From Candidatus Methanofastidiosum methylothiophilum (GTDB lineage: Archaea > Methanobacteriota_B > Thermococci > Methanofastidiosales > Methanofastidiosaceae): a DNA stretch of 52,116 nt. The stretch's first letter is position 1. Each line of letters opens with the position of its first letter. Below the pieces are notes generated by a model. It was not told where the DNA came from. It was given only the letters and a program-made list of their open reading frames with translations, and did no database searches. This document shows, piece after piece, positions 7,573-16,797 of this stretch. Location: contig LNGD01000001.1 in assembly GCA_001587675.1 (NCBI GenBank), positions 1 to 52,116 on the forward strand. The letters run 5' to 3'. The translations under genes and the position numbers were made by a program.

Positions 7573-7583
7573 AACTCTCACCT

Positions 7584-7739
7584 CTACTTCTTAAGAGAAG
7601 TTCTTCGCCAATTTCTTCTTTTCGGGTGTGATCTTACTTTCAACTTAGTCTTGGCCCATACCCAAACAGGGACTCTTCTGTTCTGGTTCATAGCCTTACC
7701 AAGTCTCTTCTTTTTTCCGAGTCCTTTGTTTCTCGACAT
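7584..7739 (-). CDS. rpl39e: 50S ribosomal protein L39e
   Basis: A 51-residue, very basic protein that lines the ribosomal exit tunnel. It starts MSRNKGLGKKKRLGKAMNQN and continues RRVPVWVWAKTKLKVRSHPK to RRNWRRTSLKK. Length and sequence match archaeal L39e throughout. The ATG has a good ribosome site (TTGGAGGATTATC). It is the first gene of the operon. Confidence 0.95.
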   Translation of the reverse strand: MSRNKGLGKKKRLGKAMNQNRRVPVWVWAKTKLKVRSHPKRRNWRRTSLKK

Positions 7740-7784
7740 GATAATCCTCCAATAATAGCGAGTTTAATAGGCATTTAAGTATCC

Positions 7785-7792
7785 ATTTATAT
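7785..7792 (-). promoter_or_regulatory. Putative TATA box of the L39e operon
   Basis: On the reverse strand ATATAAAT lies about 47 bases before the L39e ATG. This would give a leader of roughly 25 bases carrying the GGAGGAT ribosome site. A second weaker candidate (ACTTAAATG) lies at 7772-7780. Confidence 0.4.
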
Positions 7793-7849
7793 GTCTTTTG
7801 TTTATGTCTTTCAGAGATAAATTCCTTTTAAAAGCCTTTCATAGGGCAA

Positions 7850-8209
7850 TTATCTCCTAAAAATATACCTTGCAGGGCTTCTTCCAAGGCCTATTTCAAA
7901 TCTACAGTTTTTGCACATTTTGCCAATCGTTGTTGCTCTTCCAAACAAATCCTGGGACATTATATTCTGAAGATCTTTTCCACAAAAAGGACAAATTTTG
8001 ATCTCTTTTCCTTTCCTAGAGTGTACTTGGACTTTAACTCCATACCTTTTAGCCACTTTTCTTATTCTTTCAGCTGAAACCTGTATTCCTTTATTTATAG
8101 ATAGTTTGTTTTTCACTTTTTCTAAAAGCTCTTTTTGTGAATGAATTATTGTATCTTCACTTAATACCTTTTTAATGGCCTCAAGAATTTGTTGATCAGT
8201 AACCCTCAT
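7850..8209 (-). CDS. Conserved archaeal HTH/zinc-ribbon protein
   Basis: A 119-residue protein. The first 75 residues look like a winged-helix domain (VTDQQILEAIKKVLSEDTII, then VSAERIRKVAKRYGVKVQVH). The C-terminal part is a zinc ribbon with CPFC and CKNC pairs about 25 residues apart, ending in the basic tail GLGRSPARYIFRR. This suggests a DNA- or RNA-binding regulator. The frame extends to 8224, but a TATA box (TTTATATTTTAAAG, 8227-8240) is centred about 24 bases before the ATG at 8209, indicating a leaderless transcript from 8209. It lies upstream of the ribosomal operon. I do not recognise a named family. Confidence 0.7.
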   Translation of the reverse strand: MRVTDQQILEAIKKVLSEDTIIHSQKELLEKVKNKLSINKGIQVSAERIRKVAKRYGVKVQVHSRKGKEIKICPFCGKDLQNIMSQDLFGRATTIGKMCKNCRFEIGLGRSPARYIFRR

Positions 8210-8254
8210 GATATTTATAAACACTTTAAAATATAAATGATTATCTAAGAGTTA

Positions 8255-9439
8255 CTACTTTGCTTTCATAAATTCTTCAAGCCTTGTAAATGCATCTTCC
8301 ATAACTTCTATTGTGGGTAAAAATACTGACCTAAAATGATCTTTTCCATAAACTGGACAAAATCCACTGCCGTGTACTAAAAGAACTTTTTTCATTCTTA
8401 AGAACTCATAAACAAATTCTTTGTCATCCTTCCATCTTTTTTCTAATTCTACCTTTGGAAATATATATAGGCCGCCCATTGGTTTTGTGGTACTTATCCC
8501 TGGGATCTCATTTAGTCGCTTGTATGCAAATTCACTCCTTTCTTTTAATTTTGAAACCATTTCCACGACATATTTTTCACAGCTCTTGTAAGCTTCAATT
8601 GCACCTACTTGGCAGATTGAATTTGCAGCTATTCTAGCGCGAAGTTCTTTCATTATTCCTTCTTTTATCTCAAATAGTGTATCCCAGTTGTAAAATGCCA
8701 TATATCCCACTCTCCAACCAGGTGCTAAATATATCTTAGAAATTCCATTAAACGTAAGTATTGGGACTTCATCGGTCATTGAAGCCGGGCTTACAAAGGA
8801 GTTATTAAATGATATTCGATCGTATATTTCATCAGATATTATAAATAAGTCGTAATCTATTGCAATGTCAAGAATTTCTTCAAGACATTTTTTTTTGTAC
8901 ATTGCACCTGTTGGATTGTTTGGATTTATTAAAACTATACATTTTGTATTGTTTGTAATCTTTGATTTAAGATCTTCGACATCGATATTCCAATTTTCAC
9001 TTTCTATAGTTCTGTATGTTATGGGATTTGCACCAAAAAAAGTTGCATATGATGTATAAGTTGGGTATCCTGGACCAGGAACTAAAACTTCATCACCGGG
9101 TTCAAGAGTCGCCCCAAAAACAAGTTGTACACCTTCTGTTACGCCTGAAGTTATAACTACATCTTCAAAATATATCTTACCATTATTCTTTGATTCTCTC
9201 TCGGCAATAATTTTCCTTAGTTCTGGATTTCCCAATGAATCTTCGTAACCGTTAAAATTAGTTTTAGCCGCATTGATAATAGCATCAACCATAGGTTCAG
9301 GAGTATTAAAGTCAAATTTTAATGGGTCTCCAATATTCAATTTTAGAATTTGATCTCCCTTGGACTCAAGTTTTCTCGCATATTCTACAACATCTCGAAT
9401 TGCATAGCTTATTGTCGATGACCTTTCTGAAACGTTCAA
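8255..9439 (-). CDS. Class I/II aminotransferase (alanine/aspartate type)
   Basis: A 394-residue PLP-dependent aminotransferase of fold type I. The PLP lysine is in FNGISKIYLAPGWRVGY, with the usual NPNNPTGAMY, DEIYDRISF and C-terminal GGLYIFPKV segments. The closest familiar group is alanine transaminase AlaA and its archaeal relatives. The GTG at 9448 lies inside the Shine-Dalgarno (AAGGTGAT). The in-frame TTG at 9439, four bases downstream of that site, is preferred and starts MNVSERSSTISYAIRDVVEY, a typical family N-terminus. No neighbour reveals its pathway. Substrate specificity is not certain. Confidence 0.85.
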   Translation of the reverse strand: MNVSERSSTISYAIRDVVEYARKLESKGDQILKLNIGDPLKFDFNTPEPMVDAIINAAKTNFNGYEDSLGNPELRKIIAERESKNNGKIYFEDVVITSGVTEGVQLVFGATLEPGDEVLVPGPGYPTYTSYATFFGANPITYRTIESENWNIDVEDLKSKITNNTKCIVLINPNNPTGAMYKKKCLEEILDIAIDYDLFIISDEIYDRISFNNSFVSPASMTDEVPILTFNGISKIYLAPGWRVGYMAFYNWDTLFEIKEGIMKELRARIAANSICQVGAIEAYKSCEKYVVEMVSKLKERSEFAYKRLNEIPGISTTKPMGGLYIFPKVELEKRWKDDKEFVYEFLRMKKVLLVHGSGFCPVYGKDHFRSVFLPTIEVMEDAFTRLEEFMKAK

Positions 9440-9580
9440 TGATATCACCTTATCTATCCAGCTATTGAAGTTTAATTCATGAGTATTTAAATTTATCTAT
9501 GATATTAGAACATAATACTAAAAAATAAATAAAATTGTAGAATTTGTTCTATAATATCTATTATATTAAAATAATGTAGT

Positions 9581-10204
9581 TTACTTAGGTATAAACAAAT
9601 AAATATAGTATACTCCTATAAGAATAAGCAGCACCCCACTGATTTTGTCCAATAGTTTTGAATACTTTTTAATGAATTCTTCAACTTTATTGAGTCCAAA
9701 AATTGAAGCTATAATTATTAATGGTGCCCCTACCATAAATGAGTAAATTAAAAGAGAAATTACTCCTATTACTATATTTTTTTCTAAAGCTACTATTGAA
9801 AGCAATGATATCAATAAAGGTGCTGCTCTAGCTATTGTAATAAGCCCAAATGAAATACCATACGTATATGGTGTAGAACCATAAAATTTCTTGTCTTTTT
9901 TTACAGAGAGTATGTAACTAATTTTTATTAATCTTAATAGTATTAAACCTATAACTATTGACAATACCCCTCCAAATAAAAATCCCAATTTAGTATCGGA
10001 ACTTAATATAAAAGAGATTCCTAAATTAGCCAATAGTCCTAGTGGAACAAAAATAGTTGAAATTCCAATTGAAAAATAAATCGCGTTTAAGAAAGACTTA
10101 TCCTCAATAACTTTTGGAAAAATAGGAAGAATAAAAAAAAGATTAAGTGGACAAAAACCTGCAGTAACCCCTAAGACTATAGAGGATATAATTGTTTCAA
10201 GCAT
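9581..10204 (-). CDS. CcdA/DsbD-like membrane protein without the second redox cysteine
   Basis: A 207-residue six-helix protein resembling CcdA, which carries electrons across the membrane through two cysteines. The first Cys-Pro (GVTAGFCPLNLFFILPIFPK) is present in helix 1. In the matching position of helix 4 the sequence is GLITIARAAPLLISLL, with Ala where the second cysteine should be. Classical thiol relay is therefore unlikely, and a transporter-like or structural role is possible. It begins two bases after the end of PEP synthase and is on the same strand, so it is probably in one transcript with it. Confidence 0.65.
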   Translation of the reverse strand: MLETIISSIVLGVTAGFCPLNLFFILPIFPKVIEDKSFLNAIYFSIGISTIFVPLGLLANLGISFILSSDTKLGFLFGGVLSIVIGLILLRLIKISYILSVKKDKKFYGSTPYTYGISFGLITIARAAPLLISLLSIVALEKNIVIGVISLLIYSFMVGAPLIIIASIFGLNKVEEFIKKYSKLLDKISGVLLILIGVYYIYLFIPK

Positions 10205-10206
10205 TC

Positions 10207-12648
10207 TTAGATGAACCCCATCTCTTTTTCCTTTTCTCTCACATTTAATCTAGTTTTTATAACTGTATCAGGATTTAAACTGATTGAGTCTATACCACTT
10301 TCGACTAAGAAGGAAGCAAATTCTGGGAAATCAGAAGGTGCTTGTCCACAGATACCAATTTTTTTACCTTTTGATTTAACAACTTCTATGGCTTTTTTGA
10401 TTAGTCTCTTGACTGCAATGTTTCTCTCGTCATAGATACTTGATACTATTTCAGAATCTCTATCAAGACCTAATGTAAGTTGAGTCAAATCATTTGAACC
10501 AATTGAGAATCCATCAAATATTTCACAGAATTCATCTGCAGCTAGGACGTTTGAAGGTATTTCACACATTACATATATTTCAAGACCGTTTTCACGTTGT
10601 ACAAGGCCAAATTCTCTCATTGTATTAACAACTTTTCTTCCTTCAGCTGGAGTCCTACAGAAAGGTACCATTACCTTTATGTTGTTTAAACCGATTTCTT
10701 CTCTTGCTTTCTTAATAGCTTTACATTCAAGAGCAAAAGCCTTTTTGAAATTCTCATCATAGTATCTAGAAGCTCCTCTCCACCCAATCATAGGATTATG
10801 TTCTTTAGGTTCATACAGTTTTCCACCAATTAGATTCTCATATTCATTTGATTTGAAATCACTTAAACGAAGGATGACATCTTTAGGATAGAAAGCTGCT
10901 CCTATCATAGATATTCCATAAGTTAACTTGTCAACATAGAAATTAGTTTTTTCTTCGTATCCGGCAGTTTTATCTTCAATTTGCTTTACTACTTCAGCAA
11001 CTGACATATCATATCTTGATTTTTCTTTTAGTTCATCGAAGTTTACAAGTGCTAAAGGATGAATCCCTATGTAAGAATTAATAATAAACTCTTCTCTTGC
11101 TAAGCCAACACCATCGTTTGGGATTTGAGATTGCATAAAAGCTTTCTCTGGAATACCAACATTCATCATTATTTTTGTCTTGGTTTCCGGAAGTTTTTGT
11201 ATATCAATTTCTTCTATTTCATACTTTAAAATCCCATCATATACTGCCCCTACTTCTCCCTCTGCACAGCTTACGGTGATTTTTTGACCATCTGATAGAA
11301 CTTCAGTTGAATTATCTGTACCAACAATGCAAGGTATTCCCAATTCACGTGACACTATAGCAGCATGACAAGTTCTTCCTCCTCTGTTAGTTACTATGGC
11401 GCTTGCTTTTTTCATTACAGGTTCCCAATCAGGGTCGGTCATTTCTGTTACAAGAACCTCTCCTTCCCTAAAAAGAGATATTTCTTTAGGAGTTCTTATT
11501 ATATGAGTCATTCCTTGCCCAATCATGTCTCCAACTGCTTGTCCAGTGACGAGTTTCTTTCCTTTTTCTTTTAGTATATATGTTTTAATAGTGTTAAAAT
11601 CTCGTTGAGACTGTACAGTTTCAGGCCTTGCCTGAAGTATATAAAGTTCTTTGGAATTTCCATCTTTTGCCCATTCAATATCCATGGGTGAAAATTTACC
11701 TCTTTTTTTAGAATAGTGATCTTCAATAATTACAGCCCATCGTGCTAGATTCAAAACATCTTCATCTGAAATTGAAAATTTATTTCTTTCTTTTTCTTCA
11801 ACTCTTATATTTTTTGTACCTTCATTGGGATCATCTGAATAAATCATCTTTCTTTGCTTTGCCCCTAATTTTTTGCTAATGATAGATTTGTATCCTTTCT
11901 TTAAAGTAGGCTTGAACACATAAAATTCATCAGGATTAACGGTTCCTTGAACAATGTTCTCCCCAAGACCAAAGATAGAGGTAATCAAAACAACGTCTTT
12001 GAAACCCGATTCTGTATCTATAGTGAATATAACCCCACTTGAACCGTGGTCGCTTCTTACCATTTTCTGGACGCCAATTGAAAGTTTTACTGAAAAATGG
12101 TCAAATCCTTTATCGTGTCTATACGAAATAGCCCTATTAGTAAAGAGAGACGCAAAACATTTTTTACACGCTAAAATTAGTCCTTCTGCTCCTGTGATAT
12201 TTAGGAAAGTTTCTTGTTGTCCTGCAAAAGAGGCATCTGGTAAGTCTTCGGCCGTTGCAGATGATCTTACTGCTACATCAACATTTTTGCCATAAGTAGA
12301 TTCTAGTTTACCATATGCATTTACTATTTCTTTTTTTAGTTCTTCAGGAAATTCAGCTTCAATTATGGCATTCCTTATCTTTTCTCCTCTCGTTGCAAGA
12401 TTTTCATAAATGTTTGTATCAAGATCCTTTAAAATTTCTCGTATTTTTTCTTCAATTCCAGCTTCTTTTACAAAATAATCATAAGCATAAGATGTAATTG
12501 CAAATCCTTCAGGTATTTTAATCCCCTTACTTTTTAGATTGCGTATCATCTCACCAAGAGATGCATTTTTACCACCAACAAAAGGAATATCATCGATATC
12601 TATCTCTTCAAAAAATAGTATTAGTTTACCTTCCTTACCCTGAGGCAT
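10207..12648 (-). CDS. ppsA: Phosphoenolpyruvate synthase
   Basis: An 813-residue enzyme making PEP from pyruvate and ATP, the entry to gluconeogenesis. Residues 1-345 are the ATP-binding domain (IPFVGGKNASLGEM at 21-34, AVRSSATAEDLPDASFAGQQ near 126). The swivel domain carries the phosphorylated His428 in GGRTCHAAIVSRELGIPCIV. The C-terminal TIM barrel holds GSNDLTQLTLGLDRDSE and the catalytic Cys in GICGQAPSDFPEF. The length is as usual for the family (about 750-820). The ATG follows AGGTGGGATT. The gene is intact. Confidence 0.95.
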   Translation of the reverse strand: MPQGKEGKLILFFEEIDIDDIPFVGGKNASLGEMIRNLKSKGIKIPEGFAITSYAYDYFVKEAGIEEKIREILKDLDTNIYENLATRGEKIRNAIIEAEFPEELKKEIVNAYGKLESTYGKNVDVAVRSSATAEDLPDASFAGQQETFLNITGAEGLILACKKCFASLFTNRAISYRHDKGFDHFSVKLSIGVQKMVRSDHGSSGVIFTIDTESGFKDVVLITSIFGLGENIVQGTVNPDEFYVFKPTLKKGYKSIISKKLGAKQRKMIYSDDPNEGTKNIRVEEKERNKFSISDEDVLNLARWAVIIEDHYSKKRGKFSPMDIEWAKDGNSKELYILQARPETVQSQRDFNTIKTYILKEKGKKLVTGQAVGDMIGQGMTHIIRTPKEISLFREGEVLVTEMTDPDWEPVMKKASAIVTNRGGRTCHAAIVSRELGIPCIVGTDNSTEVLSDGQKITVSCAEGEVGAVYDGILKYEIEEIDIQKLPETKTKIMMNVGIPEKAFMQSQIPNDGVGLAREEFIINSYIGIHPLALVNFDELKEKSRYDMSVAEVVKQIEDKTAGYEEKTNFYVDKLTYGISMIGAAFYPKDVILRLSDFKSNEYENLIGGKLYEPKEHNPMIGWRGASRYYDENFKKAFALECKAIKKAREEIGLNNIKVMVPFCRTPAEGRKVVNTMREFGLVQRENGLEIYVMCEIPSNVLAADEFCEIFDGFSIGSNDLTQLTLGLDRDSEIVSSIYDERNIAVKRLIKKAIEVVKSKGKKIGICGQAPSDFPEFASFLVESGIDSISLNPDTVIKTRLNVREKEKEMGFI

Positions 12649-12777
12649 AATCCCACCTAGAATTAATCAATAAACAATCCTTAAATAGTTTTGGTTATCT
12701 AACTTAAATCTTCATATATGAGATAATTTTTATCAATAGTTTTAAATAAAAGAAAACTATACTTTTTTCGTGATTAT

Positions 12778-14109
12778 ATGAATTATAAGATGATATCTTT
12801 ATTAATGACTATATTATTATCTATAGGCACAATCTCTTCTGTAGCATCAGTTGAATTCAATAACAGTGTAATCTATACCGATAAATTTGACATTCTAGAA
12901 ATCCAATCTGATGATCTGAATAATGATGGCAGCAACGAGATAATTGCCTATACCGCTGGTAAAAAACTCATATGCCTTGATGATAAAGGCAATGTCAAGT
13001 GGAACGTTGAATCAAATAACTCATTTTCTATTGTAAAAATAATGGATGTTTATGGAGAATCTGAAAAAGAAATTATTGCAGGAACAGAAAATAGAGTTAT
13101 TTCAAAAAAAGAGATTTATAATGGATTATTTTATTTACTCGACTCAGAAGGAAAAGAAATAACTGTCATTCCTATCGTAGGGTCTGTATTGGATTTTGAT
13201 ATAGGGGATGTGGATTCAAACGGCACTTATGAAACTATTATAGGTGCAGATGATGGCAATGTTTACTTATTTAATCAAGAATTAACTTTTCTATGGGATT
13301 ATAAGACCAAAGGATATAACTTCAGAACTCTTATAACAGATCTTAATCAAGATGGGAAAAATGAAATCTTAGTTGTATCATTTGATAATACCTTTATACT
13401 TGATGGTCAAGGAAAACTAACAAACTCTTACAATACAAAGAATATCTTAAGAGAACTTTTTTTAGACAAGTTCAATAACATGATTCATGTTTCTAGATGG
13501 TACAGAGACGAATCTCAAGATTGGAAAGGTACTATTGTATATTCACTAAACAGGAATCTAGCTCCAATGTGGGAATTTAAAACTGAAACAGATTCTGTAG
13601 CTTCAGCATTATTTGATATAAATAACGATGGAAAAGAAGAAATCATATTGGGTGGTTCTAAAGGAGAGATAATTGTATTAGATTCTAAGGGTACATTCAT
13701 TAAAAGATTTGATTTACCTGATAGAATATTCAAAATCGGCGTTATTAAATTCGAAAATCAACCTTCTTTAGTCTTAGGATGTAAAGACAATAATCTGTAT
13801 ATTTTGAATACAAACTCTGGAATTACGGAATACACTTTGTCTACAGGAGGATGGGTAGAAACATTTTTCATCAAAGACTTGAACAACGATGGGCTAGAAG
13901 ATATTTTAGTTGGTTCAGATGATAATAAAATATACTTATTAACTCAGAAAAAAGTCGTAATTCCTTCAAATAACGACACAAATAAAACCGAAACTAAACC
14001 AATTGAAGAGCCCAAATCTGAAACAAAAAATACCCCTTTTGAAGAAGTGGGAATAATAGGGGGAACTATATTCGGAGCTATTTATCTTGCCTTTAGAAAA
14101 AGAAAGTAA
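12778..14109 (+). CDS. Surface beta-propeller protein with FG-GAP/calcium motifs and C-terminal anchor
   Basis: A 443-residue exported protein. It has an N-terminal signal (residues 1-25) and at least five repeats with a DxNxDG calcium loop: DLNNDGSNEIIAY, DVDSNGTYETIIGADDG, DLNQDGKNEILVV, DINNDGKEEIILGGSKG and DLNNDGLEDILVGSDD. These form an FG-GAP/PQQ-like propeller. A Lys/Glu/Thr-rich linker follows, then a hydrophobic helix and a basic end (FGAIYLAFRKRK). This signal-helix-basic layout anchors it to the membrane; it may be an archaeosortase-type signal, but the PGF motif is not evident. A GTGAT ribosome site precedes the ATG. The gene ends directly against the convergent gene's stop. Binding target unknown. 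Confidence 0.75.
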   Translation: MNYKMISLLMTILLSIGTISSVASVEFNNSVIYTDKFDILEIQSDDLNNDGSNEIIAYTAGKKLICLDDKGNVKWNVESNNSFSIVKIMDVYGESEKEIIAGTENRVISKKEIYNGLFYLLDSEGKEITVIPIVGSVLDFDIGDVDSNGTYETIIGADDGNVYLFNQELTFLWDYKTKGYNFRTLITDLNQDGKNEILVVSFDNTFILDGQGKLTNSYNTKNILRELFLDKFNNMIHVSRWYRDESQDWKGTIVYSLNRNLAPMWEFKTETDSVASALFDINNDGKEEIILGGSKGEIIVLDSKGTFIKRFDLPDRIFKIGVIKFENQPSLVLGCKDNNLYILNTNSGITEYTLSTGGWVETFFIKDLNNDGLEDILVGSDDNKIYLLTQKKVVIPSNNDTNKTETKPIEEPKSETKNTPFEEVGIIGGTIFGAIYLAFRKRK

Positions 14110-15630
14110 TTAATTTCTTTCTTGAATTTTTCTTTTTCTTACGTTTTTAGATATATTTTTTTTTGTTTGATTTATAGTTACTTTTTGTTTAGGGATTTTC
14201 TTTTTTGGAATATCCCTAGAGGGTAAAGTTTGCATTGATGAATAGACTATTATTGTGCCAGATATTGCTATTCCTATATAAAAGAAAATATTGATTGAGT
14301 TTTGAATAAATTTGATTCTTTCTTGTGTCAAGATGTAATTTTTTGCAATAAAAATTAAGGCTTGTGTTGGCCCTTCTCTCAAAACTGAAGTTACTTTCGA
14401 TTTAATGTTAACATCTTTCTGAAAGTTTTGAGAAAATTGTCCTGAAGAAACACCAATATTAATTATATAACTACCTGGTTCATTGTATTTAGCCTTAAAA
14501 ATTAAATCTTTTGTTTCTCCAGATTTTAGCGCACCTTTCCAAGAGCCATCAATTATACTTAATCCAGACCCTTGTAAGATTACCTCTAAATTTTCAGCAT
14601 TTGCTTTGCCTGTGTTAGCTAGAGTAAAAGGAATTTCAATAACATCTCCTTCTTCAGCTTCAAGTTTTTTTGTTACAGTAAGAGTGACATTAGGGCTATA
14701 TTCTGTGACATTAATTGATAGAGGGTGATAAACGTTTATATTTGCACTGTCAGCACCACTATCACTTAGTTCAAAAAGATAGCCATTTATTGATTTTATA
14801 GATCGTTTCTTTAGTATAAACTCTTGGTCTTGGAACTTTATTGTAGTTGAGAGATTTGAAGTGTCTATGACTTTAAAATCAGAGCCACCTATATTGAAAG
14901 ATTCTCCTTTTTTTATAGATATCTCTGATTTAGAAAGAGAATTAATGCCCGATATGGAATATACAGTAAATTTAATTCCGTTATTAGTTTTATTAAGTAC
15001 TTTAACTCTTATGTTACCGAAGGGAAGTATATCATCGGATACACCATAGAGAGTTTCTGAATCAATGTTATTTCTTACATTTACAATAAGTTTATCTTCA
15101 CTTCTATTAACTATCATTGAATAGACTTTATCTGCTTCACCGAAATATAGAGATATTGGACTTTCTATCATTTCTCCTGAATAAATTGGAGTCATTTCTC
15201 TCAAAACGTCTTTAGCCGTATATCCTAATTTAAAGTTAGCCGCTCCTTGGTCAAAATAAATTGTGATTACAAAAATTGACGTAAATTTGATATCCTCAAA
15301 CTCAATTGTCAAGGGGATTTCCCTTACCTTAATTATATTAGGAACTACGACAGTTTTTATTGTTTCATTATTGTATTTATTCTTTTGGAGAATATTAAGC
15401 TCAATAGTGTTTATACATGAACCATCAAATAAGTCTTTATCACATTTTGTTATTTCTACAAGCCTTATAGAATAATTATAAAGGTCGCCTTTTATAGTAT
15501 ATTCCTCATTTTTTTCTTGATAAAGAGGAATCATTATAGTAACTTCCTTATCCACATTTGCCCCATAGACTAGATTTATCGAACAAATAAGTATAAAGCA
15601 CGTTAAAATTGACAAAAAACGCTTGTCCAT
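14110..15630 (-). CDS. COG1361-like surface protein with C-terminal membrane helix
   Basis: A 506-residue secreted protein. The signal peptide is MDKRFLSILTCFILICSINL, cleaved near VYGA. Several beta-sandwich domains follow. The last is CARDB/COG1361-like, with VTKKLEAEEGDVIEIPFTLA then NTGKANAENLEVILQGSG. A helix near the C-terminus (FFYIGIAISGTIIVYSS) anchors it, and a basic cytoplasmic tail (KKKIPKQKVT) follows. An upstream ATG at 15675 is in frame, but the shared TATA element at 15651-15660 lies 26 bases before the ATG at 15630, so 15630 is preferred. It is divergent from the gene at 15682. Role unknown; probably envelope structure. Confidence 0.7.
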   Translation of the reverse strand: MDKRFLSILTCFILICSINLVYGANVDKEVTIMIPLYQEKNEEYTIKGDLYNYSIRLVEITKCDKDLFDGSCINTIELNILQKNKYNNETIKTVVVPNIIKVREIPLTIEFEDIKFTSIFVITIYFDQGAANFKLGYTAKDVLREMTPIYSGEMIESPISLYFGEADKVYSMIVNRSEDKLIVNVRNNIDSETLYGVSDDILPFGNIRVKVLNKTNNGIKFTVYSISGINSLSKSEISIKKGESFNIGGSDFKVIDTSNLSTTIKFQDQEFILKKRSIKSINGYLFELSDSGADSANINVYHPLSINVTEYSPNVTLTVTKKLEAEEGDVIEIPFTLANTGKANAENLEVILQGSGLSIIDGSWKGALKSGETKDLIFKAKYNEPGSYIINIGVSSGQFSQNFQKDVNIKSKVTSVLREGPTQALIFIAKNYILTQERIKFIQNSINIFFYIGIAISGTIIVYSSMQTLPSRDIPKKKIPKQKVTINQTKKNISKNVRKRKIQERN

Positions 15631-15650
15631 TGAAGATAATGTTAGAGTAA

Positions 15651-15660
15651 GGCTTAAAAG
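15651..15660. promoter_or_regulatory. Shared TATA-like element of two divergent surface-protein genes
   Basis: GGCTTAAAAG lies in the centre of the 51-base gap, 26 bases from each start codon (15630 and 15682). CTTAAAAG is close to self-complementary (reverse CTTTTAAG), so it may drive leaderless transcripts in both directions. Confidence 0.45.
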
Positions 15661-15681
15661 ACTTATTATCAACACTCTTTC

Positions 15682-16797
15682 ATGGTAAAAAAGGTACTTC
15701 CTTTAGTCATTATCTCATTTTTATTAATCCCGCTATATGGGGCTGCAGACGCTGATCCAAGAGTAGACCTTGTATACCCATCACAGATTGAACCTGGCAA
15801 ACAAATTATAATAGAAGTAAAATTGAAGAATACGACTTCTGAAATGCTTTGGGATCTAGCGGCAGTTATAGAATCGAATAATATCCCCCCTGAGATTAGA
15901 GACTACATAAAAATAATAGACGGGGAAGAAAAATTTGTTGAGGATAATGATCACAGTATTAATGTGCAAGATGAAGTATCAGTTAAATTGTCAATTGAAG
16001 TTGATAAAAATGTTGAAGCTGGAACATATACCATACCATTAAAAATTAAAGGGGAAATTGGAAACTGCAGACAAGGGTGCAAACCCTATTTACTCATGAA
16101 AGACATTCAGTTTAAGATAATCAAAGAATATCCTTCTATTAAAATAGAATTATCTTCTACCCCTAGAGAAGTACTTCAAGGGCAGAGCATAGATATTCCA
16201 TTTAAAGTATCTAACTATGGTTTAGGATATGGTAACAATATTAAATTAAACGTTCCCTCAACAAATAATTTTAGTACTTCTTTGGATGTAGACTCAATAG
16301 GACTTATGAAAGCAAATGAATCAAGAAATGTAACATTAAACATAACAGCTAAAGGCGACGCCCCTTCAGGAGCTTATAAGACCGATATTATAATCGAATA
16401 TTTTGATTCATATGGAACTAAAAGAGCTGCAACTGAATCTGTCTCTTTTACTATTAAAGATTCAGCACTAGTTAAAGATGCGGAAAACTACTATTCCCAA
16501 GCAAATTCTTACTTTGAAAAAAAGAATTATTCAAAATCACTTGAATATTACCAAAAATCAAAGGAAGCTTACCAGAAACTAGGCCTGACAGAAAAAGTTA
16601 ATGAGATTGAAGCCAAGATAGAAATAGTTAATAACGCTTTAGAATCTTCGAAATCAAGTGTAGGGCCATCCATATATATTGCCTTTGGGGTATTGCTTAG
16701 TGCAGTTACAATGGAAATTGGAGTTTTACTGGGCACCTTAATGAGAAAACCCAAATCTTCTTCAAAACAGTCTTCTATTCCCAAAACTGAATATTAA
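15682..16797 (+). CDS. Surface protein with CARDB-like domains, a TPR and a C-terminal helix (CRxGC type)
   Basis: A 371-residue exported protein. It has a signal peptide (VKKVLPLVIISFLLIPLYGA) and an N-terminal beta domain starting RVDLVYPSQIEPGKQIIIEV with a cysteine pair in NCRQGCKPY. A CARDB-like domain follows (SIDIPFKVSNYGLGYGNN), then one TPR-like helical pair (YYSQANSYFEKKNYSKSLEY), a membrane helix (IYIAFGVLLSAVTMEIGV) and a short basic tail. It is related to the protein at 42750-43667, which shares the CRxGC segment and the following beta domain. Its stop overlaps that of the convergent radical SAM gene. Function unknown. Confidence 0.7.
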   Translation: MVKKVLPLVIISFLLIPLYGAADADPRVDLVYPSQIEPGKQIIIEVKLKNTTSEMLWDLAAVIESNNIPPEIRDYIKIIDGEEKFVEDNDHSINVQDEVSVKLSIEVDKNVEAGTYTIPLKIKGEIGNCRQGCKPYLLMKDIQFKIIKEYPSIKIELSSTPREVLQGQSIDIPFKVSNYGLGYGNNIKLNVPSTNNFSTSLDVDSIGLMKANESRNVTLNITAKGDAPSGAYKTDIIIEYFDSYGTKRAATESVSFTIKDSALVKDAENYYSQANSYFEKKNYSKSLEYYQKSKEAYQKLGLTEKVNEIEAKIEIVNNALESSKSSVGPSIYIAFGVLLSAVTMEIGVLLGTLMRKPKSSSKQSSIPKTEY

